A stretch of 64,000 bases of DNA. It comes from Hippophae tibetana. Lineage: Eukaryota; Streptophyta; Magnoliopsida; Rosales; Elaeagnaceae. The notes beneath the pieces are model-generated. The model saw only the letters and a program-made list of their open reading frames with translations, searched no databases and was not told the DNA's origin. Below are positions 36,001 through 47,924 of the stretch, piece by piece (the first letter of the stretch is position 1; each line of letters begins with the position of its first letter). A program made the translations under genes and the position numbers. The DNA is taken from NCBI GenBank assembly GCA_037013495.1, contig CM072807.1:3825501-3889500 (forward strand), written 5' to 3'.

Positions 36001-36655
36001 AGCTGATCCATATAACAATTCATATTTCCCTACGTACATGAGCACGTAAACATTCATCAAACAAGCAGTCTAAACTTTAGAGACATACAAATGAAGAAAT
36101 TAAATCATTATAAATATTACCATCAAAAAGAGATTATCACAACGACATCTGAGTGATATAACCCTTCGACGAACTCATATTAGCACTTTATTAATCATTT
36201 GTCTATAAATATGAAGTTATCTGAAATCTCTACTAGTATTTTTTAATGCTATAATGAACTCTAAATATGAAATCAAGTATAACTCCGATTTCTTACTTGG
36301 CTTGTGTGAGTTTTGGTGCCCTTAAACATATAGAACACGTTCATGGGCACCAAAACTCATACAAACCAAGAAACAAATCAGAGTTACGTACACTTGATTT
36401 CATATTTAGAGCTCATTATAGCATTCAAAATACTAGCAAAGATTCCAGATAACTTCATATTTATAAACAAATTATTAATAAAGTGCTAATATGAGTTCGT
36501 AAGGAAAGTAGGAAAGAGAGATGAGATGTAGTTTGGGCCAAAAATAGGTCCATAAAACAATGCATTCCCTTAAATACATGAGCATATAATCATCCATCAA
36601 ACAAGTGACTTCAGACACAGGAATAGATAGAGAAATTAAATCATTAAAAAATTTA
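36001..36655. repeat. Direct repeat pair flanking a hairpin
   Basis: About 115 bases at 36005-36120 recur, diverged, at 36543-36655 in the same orientation. Shared words include TACATGAGCA, CATCAAACAAG and GAAATTAAATCATTA. The hairpin at 36170-36499 lies between them. Confidence 0.75.
36170..36499. repeat. Long inverted repeat (hairpin), arms about 150 nt, loop 23 nt
   Basis: Arm 1 (36170-36321) and arm 2 (36345-36499) are near-perfect reverse complements. For example, CGAACTCATATTAGCACTTT is mirrored at 36480-36499, and GAGTTTTGGTGCCC is mirrored at 36345. The separating loop is 23 nt. No coding content. An RNA through it would fold into a long duplex. Confidence 0.9.
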
Positions 36656-37286
36656 CTGTTATGTTGTCATATGTTATTCAAGATCATCAGAATCTTTTCC
36701 TGATTCTTCTTGTGATGATATAATTTGAACCATGTGTTCTGCCTATTTCTCTCATAAATCATCAAAAATTTACTGGTCATAGCCCGTCTTGTTCCAACCA
36801 AAGAACTATATGTATTTAAAATCAAAATAAGAATGTAATTTCATTTGTTTACAAAAATAACTCAAATATGTTAAAAACTTTTATGTATATAGGTAAAAGA
36901 TATTACCACATCATCAATTGGAATTTTGATATTTATGATGATTTCGCTCATAAACTTCATGACATAATAACCACACATGACTCCATTATTTTGTTGTGGA
37001 ATCTACAAAAAACAAGTGTACATGATTTTTCATATTCGAACATCTTTATCATTCAATTGTAAAATTAATAAAATTATTAAAATTGGCTTGTACATACCAT
37101 AACTTTTGTCCATATAAGCTTTAGATTTTTTAAGGGCAATGCCCTTAAACTTGTTCCATAACTTCCATGCCCTATCAAGGTTTAAAACGGTTAGTTTTTT
37201 ATTAAATATTACAAAAAATAATAGAAGAAACTAATATGTAGCTATAACTCTTACATTTCAACAACTGCTTTTGTATCTTTACTCAT

Positions 37287-40215
37287 TTATATGGAAGCTA
37301 TGTCACAGTACCAAGCATGATTATTGAACATATCAATGATTACCAACATCCAATGATCTTGGCCTTGTTCAAAACTTAATGGCCAAGGGATTATCAACTT
37401 TTTATTTCTGTTAAGCGTTAATGCCTTATCACATAATTGTTTAGCTCTGATGCTAACATCCTTCTCTTGATATTGATTGACATATGAAGAATCATAGAAC
37501 ATTTCTAAATGTCATGAGTGATTATGTTGAAGCCGATAATAACACGTCCTATATGAAAGATATATATATATATATATATATAATTAGATATGTTCTACAT
37601 AAATGCAAGAAAAATAAATAGATTGATGACTCACCTTGTCCACACTTGAATTATACTTAAATCGATCATTTGATATTCAAATAGTTGAAATATGCACTCG
37701 ATTGATATATAAGTTTGGCCGAGGTATACACCAGAAATTTCCATAGGAAGTGGCACAGTCCATCCATTTTTATGCTAGATGCCCTCCCAACAATAGTCAT
37801 CAAAGTGCCAAGATTTCTACTGATGTTTAAAGCATAATTATGACTATACTTTTTCCAATACTTCTTCATGAATGACTTGGTATGCGATGATTGACCACTA
37901 GATATAGATTTAGCACGAGATACTTGCTTCGTATCTCTTAAATGTGCCACATTTTAGAGTTATGGTATAATAGACTAAAAAAAGTATTATATATGTATTT
38001 TAGTAACAATATAAGATATAATAAAATAATAGTAGTAAACAAGTGTTATCTTTTAAGTTAAAAAATAGTACCATGTCAAAATTTAAAACAACTTCAACCG
38101 CCTCTTGGACTGTGGTAGCATCAGAAGGTACATGTAGTGGACAATCATGAAATAATGATTGATCAATTACTATTTGCCAATGATTAGGCAAATATTGATT
38201 ATGAATCATCCGATCATCGCTCAAATGTTGTACCGTTCCAATAGCAACAAAGTCTGTTGACGAAAGATGTTTCAACAAACATTTCATATTCTGTAAAAAA
38301 ATTTAAGTGTTATATATAAAAAATAAAACATATAATAAGAATTTAAAAATAATAGATTATATACACCAGAAATTAAAATCTTACCACATATAATTCATCA
38401 AATAGAGGAGGACTCCCATGTGGGGTAGCTATTGGATGTACATTCTCACCAAAACGTTCATCGTGGTTTGATTGATGGTAAGAATGTGTAGTTTGCATTG
38501 GAGAAAATGAATCACTACTTGATTGCATATGCATTCCTGGTATATAGTGAGGACCAAAAGGATGGCTATATCCCATACTGGATGTAGGTTGAGCGCAATG
38601 AGATTACGTGGGTGGCATGCTTGGCATGGATGGTGGCCTGCCTGTCATGGATGGTGGCATGCTTGGCATGGATTGTGGCATGCCTGACATGGATGGTTGC
38701 ATGCTTGGCCAATATGGCATGCCCTGGTTGTAGCATGATGCCATGGCTGACATTTGTTGTGATTGATGTTCTTTTAGAATAGCAATCTCACTTAACACTA
38801 AGGCCTTAAAGAAGTTGAATTCTTCTTCAATTTTAGTGTACTTCTCCTTACTTAGCATCTAAGGCTTTTGTTTTGGAATGTTAAAATACTCCATAGAACC
38901 ATCATATTGGCTACCTCTCCTAACACCACCAGGATGCTTGTGTTCGAATGCATGATATAAAGCATCTCTCCCAGGCTCTTCAATTATTTCACCCCTGGAT
39001 ATTTTTTTTGAACAACTCTCTACAAATAATAAAGCACACAAACATATCATTCATTATTACATCAATTATTAAAAATCATTAAGACTTTTTATCAACCGAA
39101 ATTACTAACCAACTTATTTAATTGTTCTTCTCCTCACTTAGACATCGGTCTTGAATTATTCATTTTGGGAGTCTTTGTTTCTATGTACAATTCAGTTCGG
39201 GTAACAGGTGTACCCTATTCATCTTCCTACATAAATTATGAAAAATTTATTAACAATGACATGAAATTAAATTGAGGAAAATAAATATAAAAATATTTAT
39301 AAATTAAGACAAATTAATAATACCATTCTACATCTAACTTCAGGATTTGAAGACCTCCCAGTATGGTTAGGAAGAATGTTATGCATTTGTACATTCTAAT
39401 GTTCTTCCCTAATAATTTGAAATTCATCTGAACGTCTATAATCCACAAAGTATTTCCAAACTTGAGGTGTAATCCAGGGGTGTCCTTCAGGGAATCTGTA
39501 GAGCTCTACCACATCAAGTGGTTCCAAATATGGAAACACATAATTTCTTGCCAATCTAGAAGTCTTGTATTCCTTCCACGCCTTATTTGCAATCTTACAA
39601 CACTTAAGTTTCCAACTGTCATTGAATTTGTAACGATTCTATAAAAAGATAGTACAAAAGATTAGATATAATACATACATAATATATATATATATATATT
39701 GATTATAAAATATAAGAGACTTACACAAATGGTTATCCATATTTTGAACTTTTCTACATCGACCAATAGAGGATTTCAATTGTTGACATTTTCCCCTATT
39801 GGATTACCAGTAGCATCAAATAGAACAGATATTCTATTATCTGGGTTAAGTGGAGCATCAGGTATATTCGCCCAACCCCTTCTTTTCAAATACCCCAATG
39901 GATCATTTGGATCTATAAGCTCTGTTATCCGAAGATCCATGAAATATATACAAACAATGAAGAAATATAAATTAATTGACAATTTTAGGAACATACATAT
40001 ATATAAGAGTTATTACAACAATATAGAACATACGTTATGTTTAATTAGGTTATTGATCATATACATATATTCCTTCACAATCACTTCGAGCCCATGACGA
40101 AGAATCATCATCATCAATTAGATCATCACATACATTAGGAAATTTATTTGAGAAATTATTAATATTGGTTAATGTATCAAGCATAGAGTCATCATCTTCT
40201 ACAGAATCACTTATA
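37287..40215 (-). pseudogene. CACTA transposase genes: TNP2 tail, Transposase_24-type protein and Ulp1-like protease
   Basis: Read on the minus strand. 40200-40080 encodes the end of a TNP2/DUF4216-type transposase (SNKFPNVCDDL). 39994-39350 encodes a Transposase_24-like region (WKLKCCKIANKAWKEY, then LARNYVFPYLEPL and EGHPWITPQVWKYFVDYRR). 39050-38860 carries the KHPGGVRRGSQY motif. 38858-38604 is a Met-Pro-Ser repeat segment coded by short tandem repeats. 38287-37670 continues a conserved region (HLSDDRMIHNQYLPNHWQI). 37502-37287 has GQDHWMLVIIDM and HAWYCD, resembling the catalytic His/Asp part of a C48/Ulp1 SUMO-type protease. Stops and probable introns fragment it. A second colinear copy is at 47.9-51.6 kb. 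Confidence 0.78.
38604..38730 (-). repeat. Short tandem repeats coding Met-Pro-Ser units
   Basis: A GGCATGGATGGTGGC-like unit recurs several times and encodes repeats of the MPSMPPSM type on the minus strand, inside the Transposase_24-like gene. A shorter version is in the plus-strand relative at about 50780-50820. Confidence 0.75.
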
Positions 40216-41058
40216 CCACTACCTAGGGGATTACTTCAACCCATATAAAAGACTTTTTCAATAAACAAACATGATCTTCCTTATCTGGAACAACAAACCC
40301 TTATGGTTGATGTATATATATTTGTTCCTCAAGTTCACCATGTAAGAAGGCTGTCTTTACATCAAGTTGTTCTAATTCCATGTCAAACAATGCAACCATA
40401 ACAAGCAACACACGAATAGAGCTATGTTTCATAACAAGTGAAAATAATTCATTGAAGTTAATACCCTTCTTCTAACAATAACACGTGCCTTGAACCTAGC
40501 TACTTTAACTTCAAGTATACCTTCCTTTTTCTTGAAGACTCATTTTGTTTCCAACAATTTTCTGGCCCTTAAGAAGTTTCACCAATTCCTAAGTATGATT
40601 CTTATGAAGTGATTTAATCTCTTCATTCATAGCAACTAGCCACTAAACAGACTCATCATAAGTGACAACTTCATGATAAATAGAAGGATTATATACCTCA
40701 ATAAACTCTTCCACAGACAATGCAAAAGAAACTAATTATGCATATGCATACCTTTGAGGGCATCGAATATATCTTATTCCTTTACCCTTAGTAATACTAT
40801 ATGGTTGCTCATATTTATCTTCTCCTACATCGTGAGTATAATCATCTATCTCATCCACTGATGGCTGATCTAAAGTGCCCTCTTACACTTGACTAGGAGC
40901 TCTACTCTCAAGCTCAACCATCTCACTAATATCGTGGTCTTTACCTACGATAATATACTTCTTTTGCTTTTCCAACATGGAAAACTCATCAAACTTAACA
41001 TCTTTACTAATAAAAAATTTAGGTGACTTGGGTTCAACACACCATAATCTATAACCCT

Positions 41059-42391
41059 TCACCCTAGAAGGATACCCAAAAATATGTAATTCAATACCCT
41101 AGGCTCAAGTTTACCATCATTAACATGAGCATAAGCAGGAAAATCAAAAAAATTCAAATCATAATAATTAGCATGAGTACCAGAGAATACCTGAAATGGA
41201 GTCTTCAACTCAGTTGCAGTTGATAGAAATAGATTCACCAAATAGCATGTATGGTTACAAGCTTCAACCTAAAAAGATTTATCCAAATCAACTTGAAAAA
41301 TCATACAACAAGCTCCTTTTAAAAGAGTCATATTCATAAGTTCTACAATTCCATTTTTCTATGGTGTATAACGCACAGTGTGATGTCTCACTATGCCATT
41401 TCTTTCACAAAACTCATTAAACTAACTTTCACAAAATTTTAAACCATTGTCAATCTTCAAATGCTGATTTTCTTATCTATTTGATTTTCTATACAAGCCT
41501 TGAATTTTACAAATTTTGAGAACACATCATTTTTGTTCTTTAGAAAATACACCCAAACATGATGGGAAAAGTTATCAATAAAAGTCAAAATATACCGAGC
41601 ACCACCCTTAGACACAACATGAGAAGGACCCCAAAGATCTGAATCAATATAATCAACAGTACTTTTCATTTGATGGATGGTTGTACTAAACGTGACCTTG
41701 TGATACTTTCTATAGACACAGTGCTCTTAAAAATCAAGCTTCCTAGTTTTTTAACCACTAAGCAAATCTCGCTTGCTCAAAATAGATATCTATGCCTCAC
41801 TTATATGCCTTAATCACATATACCATAATCGAGTAGTATCTGAATCTTGATCTAACGAGGACAAAACTGAAACACTACCAATAACAGTGCTACCCTAAAG
41901 CATATAGAGGCTACGCGACAATTTCCCTTTAATAACAACGAAAACACCCTTACTAACTCTTAAAACTCCACCTTCAACTATATACATATAGCCTTGTGAA
42001 TCAAGAGTACCCAAAGGTATCAAGTTCTTTTTTAAATCTAGAATATGGCAAACATCTTTCAAAATCCTAACAATACCATCATGTATCTTATATCGGACAA
42101 TACCAATACTAACAATCTTGCAGGACACATTGTTTTCCATCAATACAACACCCTCATCAATAGACTGATAAAAAGAAAACCAGTCTCTACTAGAGCATAT
42201 ATGGTAAGTGTAACCCGAATAAAGAATCCAAACATCTCCAACAAAACCAATAGATACTGATAGAACATTTTCACCATCGAAACCAAAATATCTGCAACAC
42301 CAACAACATCATTAAAACCAGAAGATGTTATGGCAGATTTTCCATTACCTTTGAGTTTTAAACAATTTTCTTTCCAGTACCCATATAGCAT
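41059..42391 (-). pseudogene. Copia A1 protease/integrase remnant
   Basis: Minus-strand pieces include KENCLKLKGNGK, a protease-site remnant (the DSG motif is mutated), VEGGVLRVSKGVFVVIKGKL (42000 region), the integrase core IDSDLWGPSHVVSKGGARYI with LTFIDNFSHHVWVYFLKNKN (41660-41540), and the C-terminal AYAHVNDGKLEPR (41110). Stops separate them. Confidence 0.8.
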
Positions 42392-42623
42392 GGTATCAAC
42401 AAAATGTTCAAATGAATGAGGTAAAGAACATAATATAACTAAGGCCTGATCTTCATCATCAATTTTAACACCACTATCTTTTAGATCACGAATAATTTTA
42501 GTAAATTCATCAAAGCGATTGTGTAAAGGTGTGATCTTATGACATTCTGAATGTACACAAACGCTACTTCAAATATAACTGACTTGTCAAAGACTTGGTC
42601 ACATACATACTCTCTAATTTAAG

Positions 42624-42881
42624 TCATAACTCAGTAGGAGATTTCTCATCACCAACCTCGCGTAGTATCTCATTAGACAAGAATAACAGAATTGAACTAA
42701 GAGCATTTTCCATCAATGCATCTTTTTCTTCATCAATCAATTTTTCTAAAAATTTATATTTTCCTTCAAGTGTCTTAATAAGCCATTCTTTAACTAATAT
42801 GGTTTGTATCTTCATTTTCCAAAGACTAAAATCATTCCTACCTTTGAATTTCTCAATTTAGTATTTTAGCACCATGACAGA
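42624..42881 (-). pseudogene. Copia A1 gag remnant
   Basis: Minus-strand KIQTILVKEWLIKTLEGK and DALMENALSSILLFLSNEIL match the gag start of the complete element at 29590-29720. A stop follows at about 42620. Confidence 0.75.
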
Positions 42882-43021
42882 AAACTCAATATTAAATAAA
42901 CAGAAGCATAACTTAGAAAATATGAGACTAATCACACAACTAAAAGCTCAAAATAAATACAAAAGAGAAAACTTGATCAGTTCCAATAAATAACAGAAAA
43001 CTCATTGCTCTCATAACAATT

Positions 43022-43481
43022 TGCTATAAACTAGCACTAGCGAAAGAAAAGTTCGGGTCCAATTTGGTTGCAAAAATATATAATTATGGGTAACTGTAAA
43101 ATAATTAGCAGTGAGAAAAATAAATAACACATAATGATTTAAGTGTTTCAATTTTTCAATGTGAAAAGTCTACTCTAATAATGACGGCACACCAAAGAAA
43201 ATCCACTAATAATCAAAAGGAGATACAAACACCAATTTTCGGAGAGCTTCACAAAATATACCAAAAACCCAAATACACCCAAAAAATAACTCTTTTTAAT
43301 TTACTGATAATATATAGAAGATAAATTAACAAAATTGTTATTTAATCAAATATTACGATACAAATGATATCGGTAGCTTCTACTTCATATTGTAAGAGGA
43401 ATATTAGGGGGTAGGAAGACGGATAAGGAAACTCGACAACGGTGAAGGTAACTCGAAGACTATAAGACAAATAGACGCACC
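43022..43481 (-). repeat. Partial 5' LTR of Copia A1
   Basis: Matches 45608-46080, the left part of the A2 LTR, up to the phrase ACTATAAGACAAATAG. It is then broken and fused to integrase sequence at 43482. Confidence 0.82.
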
Positions 43482-44242
43482 ATAATCTATAACCCTTCAC
43501 CCTAGAATGATACCCAAAAATATACATTTTAATGCCATGGGCTCAAGTTTACCATCATTAACATGAGCATAAGTAGGAAAACCAAAAAATTTCAAATCTG
43601 AATAATTGCAATTGATGGAGTCTTCAACTCATTTGTAATTGATGGAGACAGATTCACCAAATAGCAGGTATGGTGACAAGCTTCAACCTAAAAAGATTTA
43701 TCCAAATCAGCTTGAAAAAGCATACAACGAGCTCTTTCTAAAAGAGTCATATTCATACGTTTTGCAATTCCATTTTCCTACGGTGTATAACCCATAATGT
43801 GATGTCTCACTATGCCATTTCTTTCACATAGCTCATTAAACTTTCATAAAATTTCAAACCATTGTCAGTCCTCAAATGTTGATTTTCTTATCTGTTTGAT
43901 ATTCTGTACAAGCCTTGAATTTTACAAATTTTAAGAACACATCATTCTTGTTCTTCAGAAAATACACCCAAACATTATGGGAAAAGTCATCAATAAAAGT
44001 CAACATATACCGAGCACCACCCTTAGACACAACACAAGAAGGACCCCAAAGATTTGAATGAATATAATTAACAGTACTTTTTATTTTATGGATGGTTGTA
44101 CTGAACGTGACCTTGCGATGCTTTCTATGGACACAGTGCTCACAAAGTCAAGCTTCCCAGTTTTCTAACCACTAACCAAATCTCGCTTGCTAAAAATAGA
44201 CATCCTTACCTCACTCATATGCCTTAATCGCATATGTCATAA

Positions 44243-45131
44243 TCAAGTAGTATCTGAATCTTGATATAATGAGGAATAAACCGAAATACTACCAATAACA
44301 ATGCTACGGTGAAGCATATAGAGGCTACGCGACAATTGCCCTTTAATAACAACGAAAGCACCCTTACTAACTCTTAAAACTCCACCTTCAACTATATACG
44401 TGTACCCTTGTTTTTTTAAATCTGAAACATGGAAAACATCTTTCAAAATCCTAACAATACCATCATGCATCTTAATTCAGACAATACCAATACTAATAAC
44501 CATGCAGGACATATTGTTTTTCATCAAGATAACACCCCCATGAATAGACTGATAAGAAGAAAAACAATCCCTACTAAGCACATATGATAAGTACAATCGG
44601 AATAAAGAATCCAAACATCTCCAAGAAAATCAATAGATACTGATAAAACATTTTCACCATCGAAACCAAAACTATATGCAACACCAGCAACATCATTAGA
44701 ATTAGAAGATGTTGTGGTAGATTTTCCTTTACCTTTGAGTTTCAAACAATTTACTTTCCAGTTCCCTTTCTAATGGTAATAGTTGCATTTATTTTTTTGT
44801 TTTCTAGATTTGGATTTACACTTGCCTCTATTGTTGCTCGAGTCTTTTTTTTATTTCTACCTCTGACAAATAAACCACTGCTATTATCATTGTTGCTAGT
44901 AGACACATTTTTCTTCAACTCTCTAGAATTCAAAGCTATTTTGACATCCTTCAAAGAAATATTGTCTTGCCCATATAACTTGGTATCTACAAAATGTTCA
45001 AATGAATGAGGTAAATAACATAATAGAACTAAGGCCTGATCCTTATCATCAATATTAACACCATTTTTTATATCACGAATAATTTTAGAAAATTCATCAA
45101 AGCGATCGTGTAAATGGGTATCTTCTGTCAT
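44243..45131 (-). pseudogene. Copia A2 gag/protease remnant
   Basis: Minus-strand frames include HLHDRFDEFSKIIRDIKNG, DQALVLLCYLPHSFEHFVDT, NSRELKKNVSTSNNDNSSGL (45120-44890), a Lys/Arg-rich knuckle-side segment, then GENVLSVSIDFLGDVWILYSD, in which the protease DSG is changed to YSD. The frame is broken at 44750 and 44520. Confidence 0.82.
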
Positions 45132-45607
45132 TCTGAATATATATAAACGCTACTTCGAATATAACCGACTTGTCAAAGACTTAGTCATATACACACTCTC
45201 TAATTTAAGCCATAACTCAGTAGGATATTTCTCATCACCAACCTCGCATAGTACCTCATTAGACAAGAATAATTGAATTTAACTGAGAGCATTTTCCATC
45301 AATGCATCTTTTTCTTCATTAATCAATTTTTCTAACAATTTATCATTTCCTTCAAGTGTCTTAATATGTCATTCCTTAACTAATATGGTCTGCATCTTCA
45401 TTTGCTAGAGACTAAAATCATTCCTACCATTGAATTTCTCAATTTGGTATTTTACCACCATGATAGAAAACTTAATATTAAATAAACAGAAGCACAACTC
45501 AAAAAATATGAAACTAATCACATAACTAAAAGTTCAAAATAAATCCCAAAGAGCAAACTTGATCAGTTCCAATAAATAACAAAAAACTCAATACTCTGAT
45601 ACCAATT

Positions 45608-46372
45608 TGCTATAAATTAGCACTAGCGGAAGCAAATTTTGGGTTCAATTTAGTTGCATAAATATATAATTATGGGTAATAGTAAAATAATTAACAATGA
45701 GAAAAATAAATGACACATAATGATTTAAATGGTTCAACCTTTCAATGTGAAAAGTCTACTCTAGTGACGACGACACACCAAAGAAAATATACTAATAATC
45801 AAATGGAGATACAAACACCAATCTTTGGAGAGCTTCACAAAATATACCAAAAATCCAAACACACCCAGAAAATAACTCCCTCTAATTTACTAATAATATA
45901 CAGCAAGATAAATTAACAAACTTGTTATTTAATCAAATATTATCATACAAATTATATCAGTAGCTTCTACTTCAGATTGCAAGAGAGAGATTGGGGGCAA
46001 CAGCAAGGCAGGAAGACGAACAAGGCAACTTGAAGACTACAAGATAGGCAGACGAACGGCTAATAAAGGCAAATGAATGCAGATAGAAGCAAATGGAGGG
46101 AGACGAAGAGAGATTCTGATGAGGTGGTGAGGTGAAAGACGCGCGAGAGAGAGAGGCATAATCGATAGCTTCCTCTTCTTCTCAGTCGACAGCTTCCCTT
46201 TTCTTCTCTAGCCCTAAATTCTCTCAACTTTATCGCTCTCTATTTTCTCTACTATAACGGGAGCTTCTTCTCTTCTATGTTACTCACGAAATAACATATA
46301 TAACACACATATATATATATATAAACAGAGGGTTTAAAAGAATAAATTTAGAACTTAAGTTTTATGTCAACA
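45608..46372 (-). repeat. 5' LTR of Copia A2 (full)
   Basis: Plus-strand borders TGCTATAAAT (45608) and TGTCAACA (46372). Contains a CTTCTTCTC-rich zone and GCGCGAGAGAGAGAG, matching the LTR 61202-61861. Confidence 0.82.
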
Positions 46373-47368
46373 TTTAAGATAATATATTAAATATTTTATA
46401 TATTTTATATATTTTTATTATGATAATAGGTAAAATTATTGCTTTAATAATATTACTTTTTTTACTATAATATGTACGTATAAAAATGTTATTTTAATTA
46501 TTATAAATTGTAAAGACAATAGATTTATTTTAATTTTATCAAAATATATGTATAATTGATAAAAAAAGAAATATATAATATGGAAGGGCAAATGATTTTG
46601 TGATTACTAACTTAGAATGGCCACAATTCATTCAAGAAAAAAAAAAAGAAACAGAGAAATGGAATTTGATTTCTATTATCGAGGGCAGTTTTATTATTAT
46701 TATTTTCCAACGAATGATAACAAGTGGTGGAGGATTCAAATAATAAGATATTTACAATTATATTGCCGTGTTGTAAGGCGATGGCACTAAAGCCTCCTTT
46801 TGAGACACCAAAACTTAATGTTATTGGAATTTAATTCTATGAAGTGAAAGTTATGTAATTTTATTTTTAAAAAAATTACTAATTTTATTAAATAGCATCA
46901 AATGGTATTGAAAGTTATAAATAGGAAATTCGGAAGGTAACTAAAGTAACAAAAAGATAGTTTTGTAGATATGGACGTGAGAGATGGATCTTGTTATATA
47001 TTATGCATGAAATGATGGGGAATAAATGATAATGAGAAATAGGAAGCGGGACCCAAATTAATTAAAATAAAAATTTATTATTTTAATTAATTAATAATTA
47101 TTTATAATATTAATTGATCGTAAAATAACTTTTAGCATAAAATATATAAATATATATGTTCGAGCATCTGCCTTGAACACAAATGGGATCACCCTTTTCC
47201 TTTTAAACGTACGTTGATAGATCAACCTCAATTCTATCATAGGAAGAGTAGAGAAGAAAAGATTAATGTGATATGCATGTGTTCCAATTGCCTTTATTTT
47301 CCATTAATTCTCTCTTCTCTTCTTCTAATCCAACCAAAATTTTCCCAAACCCAATAAATCAATCAACA
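46373..47368. repeat. Segmental duplication, copy A flank
   Basis: Non-retroelement DNA immediately outside the A2 LTR that reappears at 61862-62772 outside the B LTR, in the same order and orientation. Shared blocks include GAATGGCCACAATTCATTC, ATTATCGAGGGCAG, CAACGAATGATAACAAGTGG and GGCGATGGCACTAAAGCC. About 60 bases near 46817-46875 are present only in this copy. Similarity ends at about 47368. No gene seen. Confidence 0.88.
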
Positions 47369-47924
47369 CATTTCTACTTTATTACTATTCTCATTCAATT
47401 CTTTTTATACTTAGATGATAATTTTGTTTTTGTTAATAATGTTTAATTAAATCACCTATTTATCGTGTTTACGTTACATTGTTGTCCAAAAACTAAATTA
47501 ACAAAGTTATTATTTAAGTTGAGTTCACGCATAACCAATAGGAAATCGGAACAAATTAATTAAAATAAAAATATATTATTTTAATTAATAATTATAAGTA
47601 GATTTATCCTAAAATAACTTTTAGCATTATATATATATATATGTTTGAGTATCTTTCTTGATTTATTATATTTTTATAAAATAATTAAAAATATAATGTA
47701 TGATCTATCATAAAACTTCTTATTATTAATACAAATCTAATATCAAACTCATTATTAATCATACAAATTTACCCACAAATTTCTTATTAATTATTTAAAT
47801 CTACTATCAAAAATATAATGTTTTGTATCTTTGAGAATTAACAAGTATAAATTATTAATGTATGTGAAAACTTGATTAGTACATTACTTAAAATAGCTAG
47901 AAAAATTAAGGATGAAATTAAAGC
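47369..47924. other. AT-rich spacer
   Basis: No coding frame or clear repeat was seen. It separates the duplicated flank from the CACTA transposase remnant. Confidence 0.4.

Larger units (their letters stand above)
40216..43481 (-). mobile_element. Copia fragment A1: partial RT to 5' LTR, truncated at both ends
   Basis: Same family as 28682-34264, opposite strand. From the right: partial 5' LTR (43022-43481), primer site on the minus strand (43007-43018, GCTCTCATAACA on plus), gag (about 42890-42370), protease region, integrase (about 42140-41000) and the first part of RT (40700-40216). Gag lacks its zinc-knuckle part, because the frame passes directly from the TMLYG region to YWKENCLKLK. 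On the right the LTR is cut and joined to integrase sequence of fragment A2. On the left it is joined to the CACTA gene. Many stops. Confidence 0.83.
43482..46372 (-). mobile_element. Copia fragment A2: integrase to 5' LTR
   Basis: On the minus strand from the right: LTR 45608-46372, a primer-site remnant on the minus strand (ACTCTGATACCAAT on plus, 45594-45607), gag (about 45460-44750), protease region (WILYSDCTYHMC, 44630-44590) and integrase to about 43482. RT and RNase H are missing. It shares with fragment B (59.3-61.9 kb) a private rearrangement in the integrase end (43603-43645), where ATAATTGCAATTGATGGA replaces normal sequence, as well as the host DNA beyond the LTR. So it is one half of a segmental duplication. 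Confidence 0.85.

Noticed and set aside
38604..38858. Pro/Met-rich frame as a candidate secreted or structural protein
   Set aside because: It sits in the middle of a CACTA accessory gene, with a shorter colinear equivalent at 50.7 kb.
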